A stretch of 42,510 nucleotides of DNA from Candidatus Poribacteria bacterium (GCA_022394775.1 JAGFCB010000003.1:1-42510), one strand, 5' to 3'. Counted from the first letter of the stretch, positions 6,711-15,096 are shown. The notes: generated from the sequence alone by a model not told the origin. Translations and numbers: made by a program.

Positions 6711-8852
6711 ATGACAATCAGAGAAATATTTTGTAAATCGTTATGGTTTCAGTTGCTACTTTTATCCGTTATGTGCCTACTTGGATATGATGCGATAGTA
6801 TCTGCAGAAGATGTCAAGGACTGGATACCGGATCCGAATCTCCGAAAAGCGGTTCGAGAAGAGATCGGTGTTCCAGAAGGTGTGCCTATTGCACCAGAAG
6901 ACATCGCTAAGGTTGTTAGGCTCAACGCCGAGTCAATGAACATTACGGATCTCACAGGCTTAGAGCATTTTGGAAATCTAAAAAATCTTCTTGCCTCACA
7001 TAACCATATAGCAGATCTTCGCCCACTTGCGGGATTGACGAATCTCGAAGACGTGTACTTAAGTTTCAACAATATAGCGGATCTTCGCCCGCTTATGAGA
7101 TTGACGAATCTCAGAGGTCTACACTTAAGTCACAACAATATAGCGGATCTTCGCCCGCTTGCGGGATTAATGAATCTGACAACCTTGACCTTAAATTACA
7201 ACACTATCTTAGATGTATCACCTTTGGCGGGACTGGTAAATCTGAAATCGTTGTGGTTGTGGAGCAACCAAATCAAAGACATATCGCCGTTGTCAAGCTT
7301 GGTACAGTTAGAGACTTTGATACTCGTCAACAACCAGATTGAAGACATTTCACCGCTTCTCGCCTTGACGAGTTTGAGGGAGTTGAACGTCATCAAAAAT
7401 TGGATTGTTGACCTTTCACCGCTCAGAGAACTCACCAGCATAGAGATCCTGGAGACTGGAGAGAATCCGGGCAGTGATCTCCCCGCAGAATGTGCATTGC
7501 TCAGACCGTCTGTCGTCCCCCGGATTCAGGAGCGGACGTATCCGTCAGTCAGCGGTTCATGGGGTTCTATCCGCAACCGTCAACCTATACTGCCACAGCT
7601 GCCGTGGCATGAGGGACACGGTGCTATTGCAAATTTTGACATCTATTTTTGTTGTCCTGAGATGCCGCTTAATTTGAAGTTCAAAGATACCAATGCTGGT
7701 GTTCATCTGACTGGCGATTTTCAGGCAGCGAAAGCGCGGCGAGATGCAATTTTGGCGTTTAATCCGAATGCGATACTCCTGGTTTCAGTCAGATATTATA
7801 GCTCAGTCCAACCTCACGAGTATCCTGAAGAGTGGCCACTTTGGCTGAAAGACGAAAACGGCAACCGTATTATTGACATTTGGGGGGATGCCCTCGTAGA
7901 CTTCACGCTTCCTGGAACACAAAAATGGGCGATCGACCAAGCGAAAGCTATCGCAGCATGTGGATTGTTTGATGGCATCTTTTTCGACCATTGGGACGAG
8001 GGGCGAAGGCTTCATGAGATCCGGACTCTTGAGGCAGAGCACGTCGCACGTGATAATATTCTACAAGGGATTCGTGCTGTAGTAGACGACGATTTCTTAA
8101 TACTGGTGAATGCCGTTGAGGACAAGATTCCGAGATGGGCGGAACACATCAACGGCACTTTCATGCAAACATTTCCTATCTTTGAAACACCGTTTGATGC
8201 GCTCACAAATATAAGCCAACAAAACTCCCTTGGTTATACGCATGTGGACATTTTTGAGATTGAACAGACCCTAATTTGGTCAGAAGAACATTTCCGGGAA
8301 CCGCGTATCAATGTGGTGAGTGCGGAAGGGCTGACCAAAGAACCGCCGGAATTTCCTGAAAACAAGCAGTGGATGCGGCTTTTCACAACGATGAGCCTGA
8401 CGCTCTCTGACGGTTATGTGGACTTTGATAGTCCGGGCAGTAGTAGTGAAGGTGATGTTTATTGGTATGATTTTTGGGATACTGACCTCGGTACACCTGT
8501 CGGTAAGAAAGCACAACCTTACGACAATCGAGACGGGGTCTACATTCGTGAGTATACCAATGGTTGGGCAGCATATAACCGCAGTGGCGAAGCACAAGAA
8601 ATTAGCCTCCCGATGCAAACGACGGGTGTCGCAAGTGGTATCACAAGCAGAATCCACACGATCCCTGATTTAGATGGCGAGATGTATCTAAAACAGGAAA
8701 CCGGCACATCTGCGGATGTCAACGGCGATGGTATTGTCAATATCCTGGATTTGGTTGCTGTTGCGAATGCGTTTGGTGAAGCGGAACCTGATCTGAATGG
8801 TGATGGCGTTGTGAATATCCAGGATTTGGTGATTGTGGCAAATAATTTTTGA
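6711..8852 (+). CDS. Secreted LRR - glycosidase-like - dockerin protein (paralogue 3)
   Basis: The protein has 713 residues: signal peptide about 1-32, seven or so LRRs about 80-250, glycosidase-like TIM barrel about 300-660 with FDGIFFDHWDEG at 420-431 (D426), and a dockerin at 669-713. Three adjacent LRR units between about 7006 and 7180 are nearly identical in DNA with a 66-base period (repeated IADLRPL), showing recent expansion of the repeat array. A strong Shine-Dalgarno sequence TAGGAGGT (6697-6704) fixes the start at 6711; an in-frame ATG at 6675 lies inside the preceding gene. Only 16 bases separate it from paralogue 2, so they share an operon. It is the best template for the ancestral form: its Gln codon CAG before the dockerin is the TAG stop of the sigma fusion. 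Confidence 0.87.
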   Translation: MTIREIFCKSLWFQLLLLSVMCLLGYDAIVSAEDVKDWIPDPNLRKAVREEIGVPEGVPIAPEDIAKVVRLNAESMNITDLTGLEHFGNLKNLLASHNHIADLRPLAGLTNLEDVYLSFNNIADLRPLMRLTNLRGLHLSHNNIADLRPLAGLMNLTTLTLNYNTILDVSPLAGLVNLKSLWLWSNQIKDISPLSSLVQLETLILVNNQIEDISPLLALTSLRELNVIKNWIVDLSPLRELTSIEILETGENPGSDLPAECALLRPSVVPRIQERTYPSVSGSWGSIRNRQPILPQLPWHEGHGAIANFDIYFCCPEMPLNLKFKDTNAGVHLTGDFQAAKARRDAILAFNPNAILLVSVRYYSSVQPHEYPEEWPLWLKDENGNRIIDIWGDALVDFTLPGTQKWAIDQAKAIAACGLFDGIFFDHWDEGRRLHEIRTLEAEHVARDNILQGIRAVVDDDFLILVNAVEDKIPRWAEHINGTFMQTFPIFETPFDALTNISQQNSLGYTHVDIFEIEQTLIWSEEHFREPRINVVSAEGLTKEPPEFPENKQWMRLFTTMSLTLSDGYVDFDSPGSSSEGDVYWYDFWDTDLGTPVGKKAQPYDNRDGVYIREYTNGWAAYNRSGEAQEISLPMQTTGVASGITSRIHTIPDLDGEMYLKQETGTSADVNGDGIVNILDLVAVANAFGEAEPDLNGDGVVNIQDLVIVANNF
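8715..8852 (+). repeat. Dockerin-coding 138-bp repeat, copy 3 of 3
   Basis: 3' end of the 6711 gene, homologous to 4492-4629 and 6557-6694; both calcium loops are intact. Confidence 0.8.
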
Positions 8853-8993
8853 AGGAAAAGGGTGGACGGACACACAACATACCTCAAGGTTTGCTACCTC
8901 GGCGATGGTTACGATTTCCCAAAGTTTTTAAACATTTATCGGAATTTTTCTACCTTATGATATTCCGGTTCGTCAAAAATTTGTCACTTTTCC

Positions 8994-9022
8994 TTGAAAT
9001 AATCGTTAAACTCTTTTAAAAT
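8994..9022 (+). promoter_or_regulatory. Probable sigma-70 promoter of the PhyH gene
   Basis: TTGAAA (8994-8999), a 17-base spacer and TAAAAT (9017-9022) give a near-consensus promoter 115 bases before the ATG at 9137. The rest of 8853-9136 is AT-rich and shows no gene. Confidence 0.5.
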
Positions 9023-9136
9023 TCTTTAACCTTAAGGTTAGAATGATGGCTTTCACCTTTTTTGAGCATACTTGCATATCGCAATAATTTCCGTCGGCAC
9101 GCCTCGTGCGACTTCAACGAAGAAGGATATAACACA

Positions 9137-9934
9137 ATGGTTGAACTTACACGGAAAGACATCGAATTTTTCAAGACCGAAGGATACTTGGTCAAACGGA
9201 ACGTCCTTGACCCAGAATTGATGGAGCGGGCACGTACAAGACTCTGGGACGGTGCGCCGGAAGGACGCAAACGTGAAAACCCTGAAACTTGGATAGGTCC
9301 GTTCACACCTGAAGAAGAAAACCCCGATAAAGACAACCATCGACGCGGTTTCCGCTGGAATTTCCGAGAACCCGGCGACGAAGATTGGATGGTTCAACTC
9401 CTCGCTACGGATCCGAACGTTTGGGGGATGGCGGAGCAGCTTTTAGGGGAAGGGAATCTGGTGCAACCTGAACGGGTGCGCGGCATTTATTGCACACTTC
9501 CGTATGGCGATGTCCCTAAGAAGTCGATCGGTTGCCATGTAGATGCACATCCGTTCCATCTCGGCGCGGTCGGTTATATTGACGATGTGCCACCAGAAGG
9601 CGGCGGATTCACAGTCTGGCCCGGAAGCCATCAAGTCTTTTATTACGATTACTATTCCCAATATAAGAACGAACCGACACCGCAATACGATGTAGATCGC
9701 GAGCGCATCAGCAGAGGTCCAGGCATTGAATGCTACGGTAATGCAGGCGATATCGTCTTCTGGCACCATCGTATCGGGCATGCTGCTGGACATAACTATT
9801 CACCGCAGATCCGACAGGCAGTTCTATACGACTTCCGAAAGGTAGAATTGGAACAGACGCAAGAGGAGCCGCCGAACGAGGACATGTGGCGGGATTGGCC
9901 CGGCATCAAAGCGTTGGAAAATGGCGCAGCATAG
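9137..9934 (+). CDS. Phytanoyl-CoA dioxygenase (PhyH) family protein
   Basis: This 265-residue protein belongs to the Fe(II)/2-oxoglutarate dioxygenase PhyH family, which hydroxylates small organic substrates; the substrate here cannot be told. The metal site is visible: proximal CHVDAHP (His-x-Asp), then GGGFTVWPGSHQ, then a distal His in HHRIGHAAGHN, with a 2-oxoglutarate-binding Arg in QIRQAVLYDF. Start 9137 follows GAAGGA at a normal distance; an in-frame ATG at 9062 would add 25 residues not typical of the family. It is monocistronic, convergent with the isomerase at 10842, and has hairpins after its stop. A second PhyH protein is encoded at 13625-14368. Confidence 0.85.
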   Translation: MVELTRKDIEFFKTEGYLVKRNVLDPELMERARTRLWDGAPEGRKRENPETWIGPFTPEEENPDKDNHRRGFRWNFREPGDEDWMVQLLATDPNVWGMAEQLLGEGNLVQPERVRGIYCTLPYGDVPKKSIGCHVDAHPFHLGAVGYIDDVPPEGGGFTVWPGSHQVFYYDYYSQYKNEPTPQYDVDRERISRGPGIECYGNAGDIVFWHHRIGHAAGHNYSPQIRQAVLYDFRKVELEQTQEEPPNEDMWRDWPGIKALENGAA

Positions 9935-9944
9935 CGTTTCGTAG

Positions 9945-9963
9945 GTGTGGTTTGTAACCACAC
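9945..9963. terminator. Perfect hairpin after PhyH gene
   Basis: GTGTGGTTTGTAACCACAC is a perfect 8-bp stem with a 3-base loop, directly after the PhyH stop. It lacks a strong T tract, so a role in termination or RNA stability is inferred. Belongs to the class of short GGTT/AACC palindromes seen at several other sites in the window. Confidence 0.4.
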
Positions 9964-9991
9964 TGTTACACTTTTGACTAACAGGTTTGTA

Positions 9992-10012
9992 GGCGCGGTT
10001 TTTGACCGCGCC
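9992..10012. terminator. Perfect GC-rich hairpin between convergent genes
   Basis: An 8-bp stem GGCGCGGT/ACCGCGCC with loop TTTTG lies 9 bases from the end of the minus-strand isomerase gene. It could act as a bidirectional terminator, although no long T run follows on either strand. Confidence 0.45.
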
Positions 10013-10020
10013 TCCTGCGT

Positions 10021-10842
10021 TTATCGCAAGCCCAATTCCTTGAGTATTTCCGCCATCATATCGTGCGCGATTTGTGCCTTCTCCATCCGCATCTGTGGAA
10101 ACGTCTCTACCGAGATATACTTATCGTATCCGACTTTTCCTAAACTCGCCGCAAAGGTCCGAAAATCTAACTCATCTCCATCTTCACCCGGAATCAGGAA
10201 AGTACTGTAAGGGTACATCCCTGTCACACCTTTTACGTGGCAATGCGCGGTCAGCGGTCCCAATTTTTCGGTGACCTCAGCGATGTCCTCACCGAGATGA
10301 TAGAAGTTGGTGATGTCGTTGAGGGATTTCAGCGCGTCTGATCCGACGTGTTCGATAAGGAGTGTGACTTTCGCAGACGCATCAATAGTTGTCGCTTCGT
10401 GGTTGTGGATATTCATTGTAATACCCAATTCTTCTGCACGCCGACAGATCGGTTTCAGCACATCAACAAGGAGTCGCCATGCGAAGGCATCGCCGTTTTC
10501 ACCGCCATAACCCGTGAGGAAGTTAACGCCACCAGCCCCAAGTGCGACTGCTACGTCTTGCAGCAGCGCGTAATGGTCAACTGCGCGCTGTTGGTCTTCC
10601 GCTGCCAGTTGGTATAAACCGCCGCCAGTAAACGGATTGATAACAGAGACCTTCAAGCCACTGTCGGTTACCATCGCTTTGACTTCCTTGAGCAAACTGT
10701 CAGTGACCTCGCCAGACGGGATATGTGCCTCTGGACCGCACATCATCTCAATCGCATCGTAGCCTGCTTCGGCAAGAATCGTGATAACTTCGTTGAGCGG
10801 AATGTCCTTCATCCCACCCGCATGATAAGAGATACCAATCAC
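10021..10842 (-). CDS. Sugar phosphate isomerase/epimerase-like TIM-barrel protein
   Basis: The 273-residue product has the xylose-isomerase-like/AP-endonuclease-2 TIM-barrel fold: an N-terminal strand MIGISYHAG, GYDAIEMMCG, a central MNIHNHE with metal-binding-type His and Glu, AHCHVKG, and a C-terminal YISVETFPQ. Such proteins isomerise or epimerise sugars or cyclitols, or dehydrate inosose; the substrate is unknown. The start is GTG at 10842, preceded by GAAGGAG. It is the last gene of a minus-strand group after the WD40 and dehydrogenase genes, with a 23-base gap. The dehydrogenase two genes upstream makes a sugar or cyclitol oxidation/isomerisation route plausible. Confidence 0.8.
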   Translation of the reverse strand: MIGISYHAGGMKDIPLNEVITILAEAGYDAIEMMCGPEAHIPSGEVTDSLLKEVKAMVTDSGLKVSVINPFTGGGLYQLAAEDQQRAVDHYALLQDVAVALGAGGVNFLTGYGGENGDAFAWRLLVDVLKPICRRAEELGITMNIHNHEATTIDASAKVTLLIEHVGSDALKSLNDITNFYHLGEDIAEVTEKLGPLTAHCHVKGVTGMYPYSTFLIPGEDGDELDFRTFAASLGKVGYDKYISVETFPQMRMEKAQIAHDMMAEILKELGLR

Positions 10843-10865
10843 TTTTTAACTCCTTCTGTCCTTCA

Positions 10866-11756
10866 TTACTCCCTTACAAGAAGAGAGCCCTCCTGCGTCA
10901 CGCACAGCAGTTTTTCGCTATCTGTCGAAAACATCAATTCACGGATAGGACCTTCTTGGATCGGGAGCGATGCTATAAGGTTATCGTCACCTACGTTCCA
11001 TAACTGAATGTGCCGATCTCTGCCACCACTTACGAGCAGCTCACCATCACCAGAAAATGCTACGGTATCGACCGAGTCGGTGTGTCCCCTTAAGACAGAT
11101 AGCACACGTTCGCTATCTATATCCCACAATCGAACGAGGGTATCCGAGCCGCCACTCGCGAGCACCTTGCCTTGCGGCGAAAACGCCAGGGCCAAAACAA
11201 GCCCGTCATGTGCCGAGAAAGATGACAAGAATCTACCTGTCTCAACTTCCCACAATCGAATTTTACCGTCCGCACTCCCGCTCGCAAGCGTTACGCCATC
11301 GGGTGAGAATGCCAAACTCCTAATGCGTCCCGGGGCTTCCGCTGAAGCCGCAAGCAACCTTTCTGTACGCGGATCCCATCCCGGAAGCGGAACACCATCT
11401 GGCGACGAAGATGCTAACGCCTGCACTAAATTGGAATCTCCGGCGAGGGTCAACGTCTCACGAGCCGTCGCGGTATCCCACAATCGGAGCGTGTTATCTT
11501 CACTTCCACTGGCAAGTAGAGCGTTGTCTGGTGCGAATGCCAAGGCGCGCACCCGTTCTGTGTAGCCTGAGAGCATGGCAAATTGCGCACCGCTTGTGGT
11601 ATCATATATCCAAATACGTCCATCACCGCCTGCCGCGAGCCGTGTGCCATCTGGTGAAAACGAGATGTCCGTCACTTCGCCTTTATCGAGTCTCAATTTG
11701 AGACCTTGTGGCAATTCGGATTCGATGCAGTTTTGAAGCAGGTCTGTTTTATTCAT
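10866..11756 (-). CDS. WD40 repeat protein
   Basis: The protein has 296 residues and consists almost wholly of WD40 blades. Five clear units carry the signature (for example LAFSPDGVTLASGSADGKIR followed by LW), with a sixth degenerate unit at the C-terminus (ELMFSTDSEKLL). There is no signal peptide, so it is probably cytoplasmic, a beta-propeller used for protein binding. A less regular insert, rich in Pro and Ser, lies about residues 118-146 between blades 2 and 3. GAGGAAAA precedes the ATG at 11756. It lies 24 bases downstream of the MDR dehydrogenase and upstream of the isomerase. No enzymatic domain is attached. Confidence 0.85.
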   Translation of the reverse strand: MNKTDLLQNCIESELPQGLKLRLDKGEVTDISFSPDGTRLAAGGDGRIWIYDTTSGAQFAMLSGYTERVRALAFAPDNALLASGSEDNTLRLWDTATARETLTLAGDSNLVQALASSSPDGVPLPGWDPRTERLLAASAEAPGRIRSLAFSPDGVTLASGSADGKIRLWEVETGRFLSSFSAHDGLVLALAFSPQGKVLASGGSDTLVRLWDIDSERVLSVLRGHTDSVDTVAFSGDGELLVSGGRDRHIQLWNVGDDNLIASLPIQEGPIRELMFSTDSEKLLCVTQEGSLLVRE

Positions 11757-11780
11757 AGTATTTTCCTCGTCCTACCAAAA

Positions 11781-12806
11781 TTAGGCAGCAGTCCAATCCA
11801 GAACAACCCCTGTATACACATTCGGTTCATTGAGGAGACCATCATAAGCCTGCTTAATCTGCTCCGGTTTGAGACGATGCGAAATTAAGGGCTCAACGTG
11901 TAACTGTCCACGCGCCATCCAGTCGAAAATCGTCTGCTGTTTACCGAATTGCGAAGTCCGGTTGCCGATGTCTGGATACATCGGGACGCACCATTCTAAC
12001 GCGCCACGGATCGTAATCCATCGCAGATGCGTTTCGGATAGCAGGTCAGTCAGGTCCCCTTGGACTGAGACGCGCGGTGAACCGAGGATAATAAGTTGCC
12101 CATGATTCGCGGTAGCACGGAGTGCCTGCATAACGACACTGCTGTGTCCGACCGCATCCACCGTAATATCGCCGAGTTTGCCGCCCGTAATCTCTTGAAT
12201 TTGTGCTTGTGTCTCGTCAGCATCTCCGCCAACGGTGTGCTCAATCCCACATCGCTGTGCAAGTTTCTGTCGTTCTGCTACTGGATCTACACCGATGACG
12301 CGGCACCCGTGAATCTGAAACATTTGTGATGCCAAGTTCCCGACAAGTCCTAACCCAAAAACAACAACCCAAGGGTTCGTCCCAATTTCCGCGACGACGA
12401 TAGCCGTCATCGCAACGCCTGCCATCCGTGATGCCGCGACAACAGCAGGATCTACAGCCTCTCTAACAGGGGCGACCAGTCGATCTTGTGAATAGCGAAT
12501 CGTTGAGGCGTGCCGTCCATAAGTAAAAACTCGGTCGCCCGGTGCTGCTCGGGTGACATCAGCACCTACGTCGCGCACAACGCCGACATTCGCATAGCCG
12601 GAACGCCATGGATATTCACACCACGCACCCTTCTGAAAGACTTTCGGTTCTCTTCCTGTATAGTTTGCGAGTTCTGTCCCACTGCTAATGAACGTATATT
12701 CTGTGTCTATCAGTAACTCATTGGAAGCGAGCACCGGTGCGTCTACGTCCGCAGTCTGTAGTTCCACTTGGTTTTGACCCGTTACAACAACTTCTCTTAT
12801 TCTCAT
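11781..12806 (-). CDS. MDR-family (zinc-type alcohol dehydrogenase-like) oxidoreductase
   Basis: The 341-residue protein has the medium-chain dehydrogenase layout: GroES-like N-terminal domain (about 1-130) and Rossmann domain with the nucleotide motif GLGLVGNLASQMF near residue 150, followed by GVDPVAERQKLAQ. The segment FISSGTELANYTG replaces the usual Cys-containing zinc site, as in the subgroup often annotated zinc-binding alcohol dehydrogenase in Poribacteria and Planctomycetes; a catalytic zinc is doubtful. Substrate unknown, possibly a sugar or polyol given the isomerase in the same group. The start ATG at 12806 lies 8 bases after the DUF202 gene stop. Confidence 0.82.
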   Translation of the reverse strand: MRIREVVVTGQNQVELQTADVDAPVLASNELLIDTEYTFISSGTELANYTGREPKVFQKGAWCEYPWRSGYANVGVVRDVGADVTRAAPGDRVFTYGRHASTIRYSQDRLVAPVREAVDPAVVAASRMAGVAMTAIVVAEIGTNPWVVVFGLGLVGNLASQMFQIHGCRVIGVDPVAERQKLAQRCGIEHTVGGDADETQAQIQEITGGKLGDITVDAVGHSSVVMQALRATANHGQLIILGSPRVSVQGDLTDLLSETHLRWITIRGALEWCVPMYPDIGNRTSQFGKQQTIFDWMARGQLHVEPLISHRLKPEQIKQAYDGLLNEPNVYTGVVLDWTAA

Positions 12807-12814
12807 AGTGTGTC

Positions 12815-13153
12815 TTACTCTCCTGATTCTTTGCGTTCTTCCTGCTTAATCTTGTGAATGAGTGCCCGCATTCGCCTGTATCTCACGAATCCAACGAAGA
12901 AGGTCGCGATACCGAGTAAAATAAAGAGGATGCCGATGACCTCAACGACATGTGCGCTAAAGATAGCGACCTGTTTGCTAAAGATGTCCTTGAAGTGCAC
13001 AAAGGATAAACCTGCGACAAACAGCGTTAAGGCTGTGCGGATATAGGCGAGATAGGTGCGTTCATTCGCAAGCGTCGTTCGATCTGCGGCGAGGTGATCG
13101 CGCAAAATAAGTTGATCTTCCAATCCTGTGTAGGGGGTCGGTCTATCTGACAT
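12815..13153 (-). CDS. DUF202 (YidH-type) membrane protein
   Basis: The 112-residue protein contains the DUF202 signature LANERTYLAYIRTALTLF (residues about 28-45), followed by two hydrophobic segments (about 38-52 and 67-91) and a basic tail ending in KQEERKESGE. DUF202 proteins are small inner-membrane proteins of unknown function. It sits between a small membrane protein (13492-13172) and the dehydrogenase, with 8-18-base gaps, so co-transcription is likely. Confidence 0.8.
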   Translation of the reverse strand: MSDRPTPYTGLEDQLILRDHLAADRTTLANERTYLAYIRTALTLFVAGLSFVHFKDIFSKQVAIFSAHVVEVIGILFILLGIATFFVGFVRYRRMRALIHKIKQEERKESGE

Positions 13154-13171
13154 CTGCTGCTTACCGTTCTT

Positions 13172-13492
13172 TCAAAAGAGATTTAAAATAATGACTCCCG
13201 CAAGCCATCCATAAAAAGTTCGCAGGCACCGTAACCTTTTTGCTGTGCGCCGGTATTCCGCCGTATAACGCGCCGGATTTTGGAAATAGAGTGCTTGTCG
13301 TTTGGACGTGGACAAGTCAATTGGTGGTGTTAAGACACTCAGAACAATGGCACTTATGCTTATCAGGATAATAGTGACTATCGGCACAATGCTGAGGATC
13401 ATGCCGAACAATGTCCATCGCCACTTTGAAACACTTCTCGATGCATCTGCCCGTGCTGTGTTAATCAGTGATACAGAAGGCGTAAAAGCCAT
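13172..13492 (-). CDS. Small hypothetical membrane protein
   Basis: The 106-residue product has a hydrophobic helix at about 25-55 (LFGMILSIVPIVTIILISIS) and a second at the extreme C-terminus (FYGWLAGVIILNLF), with a basic central stretch. I do not recognise the family. No good ribosome-binding site precedes the ATG at 13492, and the upstream side is formed by a mobile-type repeat (13512-13619), so the true start or promoter may have been altered. Its position upstream of the DUF202 gene suggests a shared membrane role. Confidence 0.55.
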   Translation of the reverse strand: MAFTPSVSLINTARADASRSVSKWRWTLFGMILSIVPIVTIILISISAIVLSVLTPPIDLSTSKRQALYFQNPARYTAEYRRTAKRLRCLRTFYGWLAGVIILNLF

Positions 13493-13511
13493 ACGTGATA
13501 TCTATGTTATT

Positions 13512-13619
13512 TAGGACTTGTGCACTGTTTCTTAAAGTCCCCTGATAAGCCGGATTAGGGGTTAAAATACTGCTTTTGTGTCCAAATGTCCAAAAGTTGC
13601 CCAGTTTGCGTAAGTCCTA
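13512..13619. repeat. Terminal-inverted-repeat element, copy A
   Basis: The ends are TAGGACTTGTGCA and TGCGTAAGTCCTA, imperfect inverted repeats 108 bases apart. The core holds a partly palindromic CCCCTGAT...ATTAGGGG. No coding capacity. Same family as 14939-15096, 25287-25379, 27196-27328 and 39864-39955. Confidence 0.7.
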
Positions 13620-13624
13620 ACGCA

Positions 13625-14368
13625 TTAACCCTCGTACCTCAAATTCTTTCCGTTATCGGGACCGCCTTGGCTCCAAACCCAGACCTTGCGGAAGTATGCC
13701 TGTTTTTCAGGAGGTAATCCTTCAATAATGTGTTTTGGCACTGATGGTTTGTGGAATTGACACCCGACGAAATTGTAGCAATTGAAGATGGCGATCCGCG
13801 GGCGATCCGGATTTTGCCACGCGACCCCGGAGTGACAGAGATTTTCCGTAAAGATAATTACAGAACCTGGGGGGCAGCTGTATGTCTCAAAAAGTGGTGA
13901 ATCTGTCTGCCGATGTGCTTCCGGGATTCGGAAGTTCGCTTTATGGCTTCCGGGCAAAAACAGGGTGCCGCCTTCACCGGCTTTGACTTCATTCAACTCA
14001 AAAACCACCCGCGTCAGGGCAGAATATATCTTCCCGTCGTGACACTGGTAGTTGAAATTAGGATTCACATTCCGTACACCCCCGTGCGGCGGCGGTCCGC
14101 CATCTCCTACCTCACGATAGGTGAACCAACTCGACTCCATCCGAATTTCTCCAAGAATCTCACGGAGAATATCAATCACGACAGGGTGATCGATTAAAAA
14201 TGAGGCAGTCCCACCTGGAAACCGCCGTTCGTATGGTGGCAAAGATTCGGGGTCCGTACGAATCGTTTCAATCTGTGTTTTCAGTGCTGTAATTTCTGAA
14301 GCCGTCAAGACTTCAGGGATTAACAGGTAACCCTTGAGATCGAAGATAAATTTCTGTTCTTCAGTCAT
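13625..14368 (-). CDS. Phytanoyl-CoA dioxygenase (PhyH) family protein
   Basis: The 247-residue protein shows the PhyH layout: N-terminal FDLKGYLLIPEVLTASEI, a metal-proximal NYQCHDGKIYS (His-x-Gly rather than the usual His-x-Asp, although the His is followed by Asp), GEGGTLFLPGSHK, and a distal His in TENLCHSGVAW with Arg in RPRIAIFNCYN. The reaction type is 2-oxoglutarate-dependent oxygenation of an unknown substrate. The start ATG at 14368 follows GGAGAAG. Expressed from the promoter at 14411-14438; it may also feed the downstream group at 13492-10021, from which it is separated by a mobile-type repeat. Confidence 0.8.
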   Translation of the reverse strand: MTEEQKFIFDLKGYLLIPEVLTASEITALKTQIETIRTDPESLPPYERRFPGGTASFLIDHPVVIDILREILGEIRMESSWFTYREVGDGGPPPHGGVRNVNPNFNYQCHDGKIYSALTRVVFELNEVKAGEGGTLFLPGSHKANFRIPEAHRQTDSPLFETYSCPPGSVIIFTENLCHSGVAWQNPDRPRIAIFNCYNFVGCQFHKPSVPKHIIEGLPPEKQAYFRKVWVWSQGGPDNGKNLRYEG

Positions 14369-14405
14369 ATCAATCTTCTCCAGTCAATAGGCTTTCAAGT
14401 ATCTC

Positions 14406-14438
14406 GTGCTATTATAGCACATTTCTCGTTTAATTCAA
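14406..14438 (-). promoter_or_regulatory. Promoter with palindromic operator for PhyH gene
   Basis: On the minus strand TTGAAT (14438-14433), a 16-base spacer and TATAAT (14416-14411) form a good promoter. The -10 box is centred in a perfect palindrome GTGCTATTATAGCAC (14406-14420 as read on plus), 7-bp arms, a natural repressor-type operator position. The ATG at 14368 is about 35 bases downstream of the expected start point. Confidence 0.55.
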
Positions 14439-14938
14439 ATAGTTTCTCGCAATTCACCCAAGACTATTTAGTTCTCGGCTTTTCGTCCAATTTTGGATGC
14501 CCCGGGCCCCGCAGGTGCGGTTTGATGAAGTTTAATTTATTACTTCGGTAATTCCGTATTCTGCACAAGGCGGGTGTCCTGCCCCGCAGGCGGGGATTGT
14601 ATCCCCGCTGATTTTAGAAAAATAACCGCCTCGACCCCCGGTCCGGTAGGTTCGGTTTCCTAACCGAACCGGATTCTACGCGGAAATCTTGAAGACTCCA
14701 AAACCCTCCTGAATCCCGTAGGGTTTATTTGCTTGGGTATTTTTTCAGTATCTCTGTAGCGGGACACAACCCCACAGCCCTAAGCCCCAGAGGGGCGGTA
14801 TCTATAGAGCCCCCACGAAATACCGTGAAATATCTCTAAACTGAATAGTCCTGACCCATTAATAACCTTTTCTTGACACCCACGCATACGATATGCTATA
14901 TTTAAAGACATATCACAAATGGCGTTTTTTAATTGAAC
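14439..14938. other. Gene-free stretch with hairpins
   Basis: No open frame with family resemblance is seen on either strand. The stretch contains several palindromes: CCCCGC...GCGGGG type near 14580-14612, the 9-bp stem GGTTCGGTT/AACCGAACC at 14649-14670, and a segment near 14785-14815 with CCCCAGAGGGGCGG. These resemble dispersed noncoding palindromes rather than a gene relic. Confidence 0.5.
14873..14902 (+). promoter_or_regulatory. Sigma-70 promoter upstream of the 15155 operon
   Basis: TTGACA (14873-14878), an 18-base spacer and TATATT (14897-14902). The first gene downstream starts about 250 bases away, and repeat B (14939-15096) lies between, so the repeat would be transcribed as part of the leader. 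Confidence 0.5.
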
Positions 14939-15096
14939 AGGACTTACGCAATTTTGACTGTAGGCGTTTCTGTTAGCTGAAATTTTTTTGACACCCCAGC
15001 GTTTCTGTTAGCACAAACTGGGAAGTTTTGCGGCGTACTCGCCCAGATGCGAAGTGCATCGTGGTACGTGCAAAAGAGCATCATGCGTAAGTCCTA
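14939..15096. repeat. Terminal-inverted-repeat element, copy B
   Basis: Ends AGGACTTACGCA (14939-14950) and TGCGTAAGTCCTA (15084-15096) are perfect inverted repeats over 12 bases. The interior, about 130 bases, repeats the phrase GCGTTTCTGTTAGC twice (about 14967 and 14999) and has no coding capacity. It lies between a promoter and the first gene of an operon. Confidence 0.75.
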
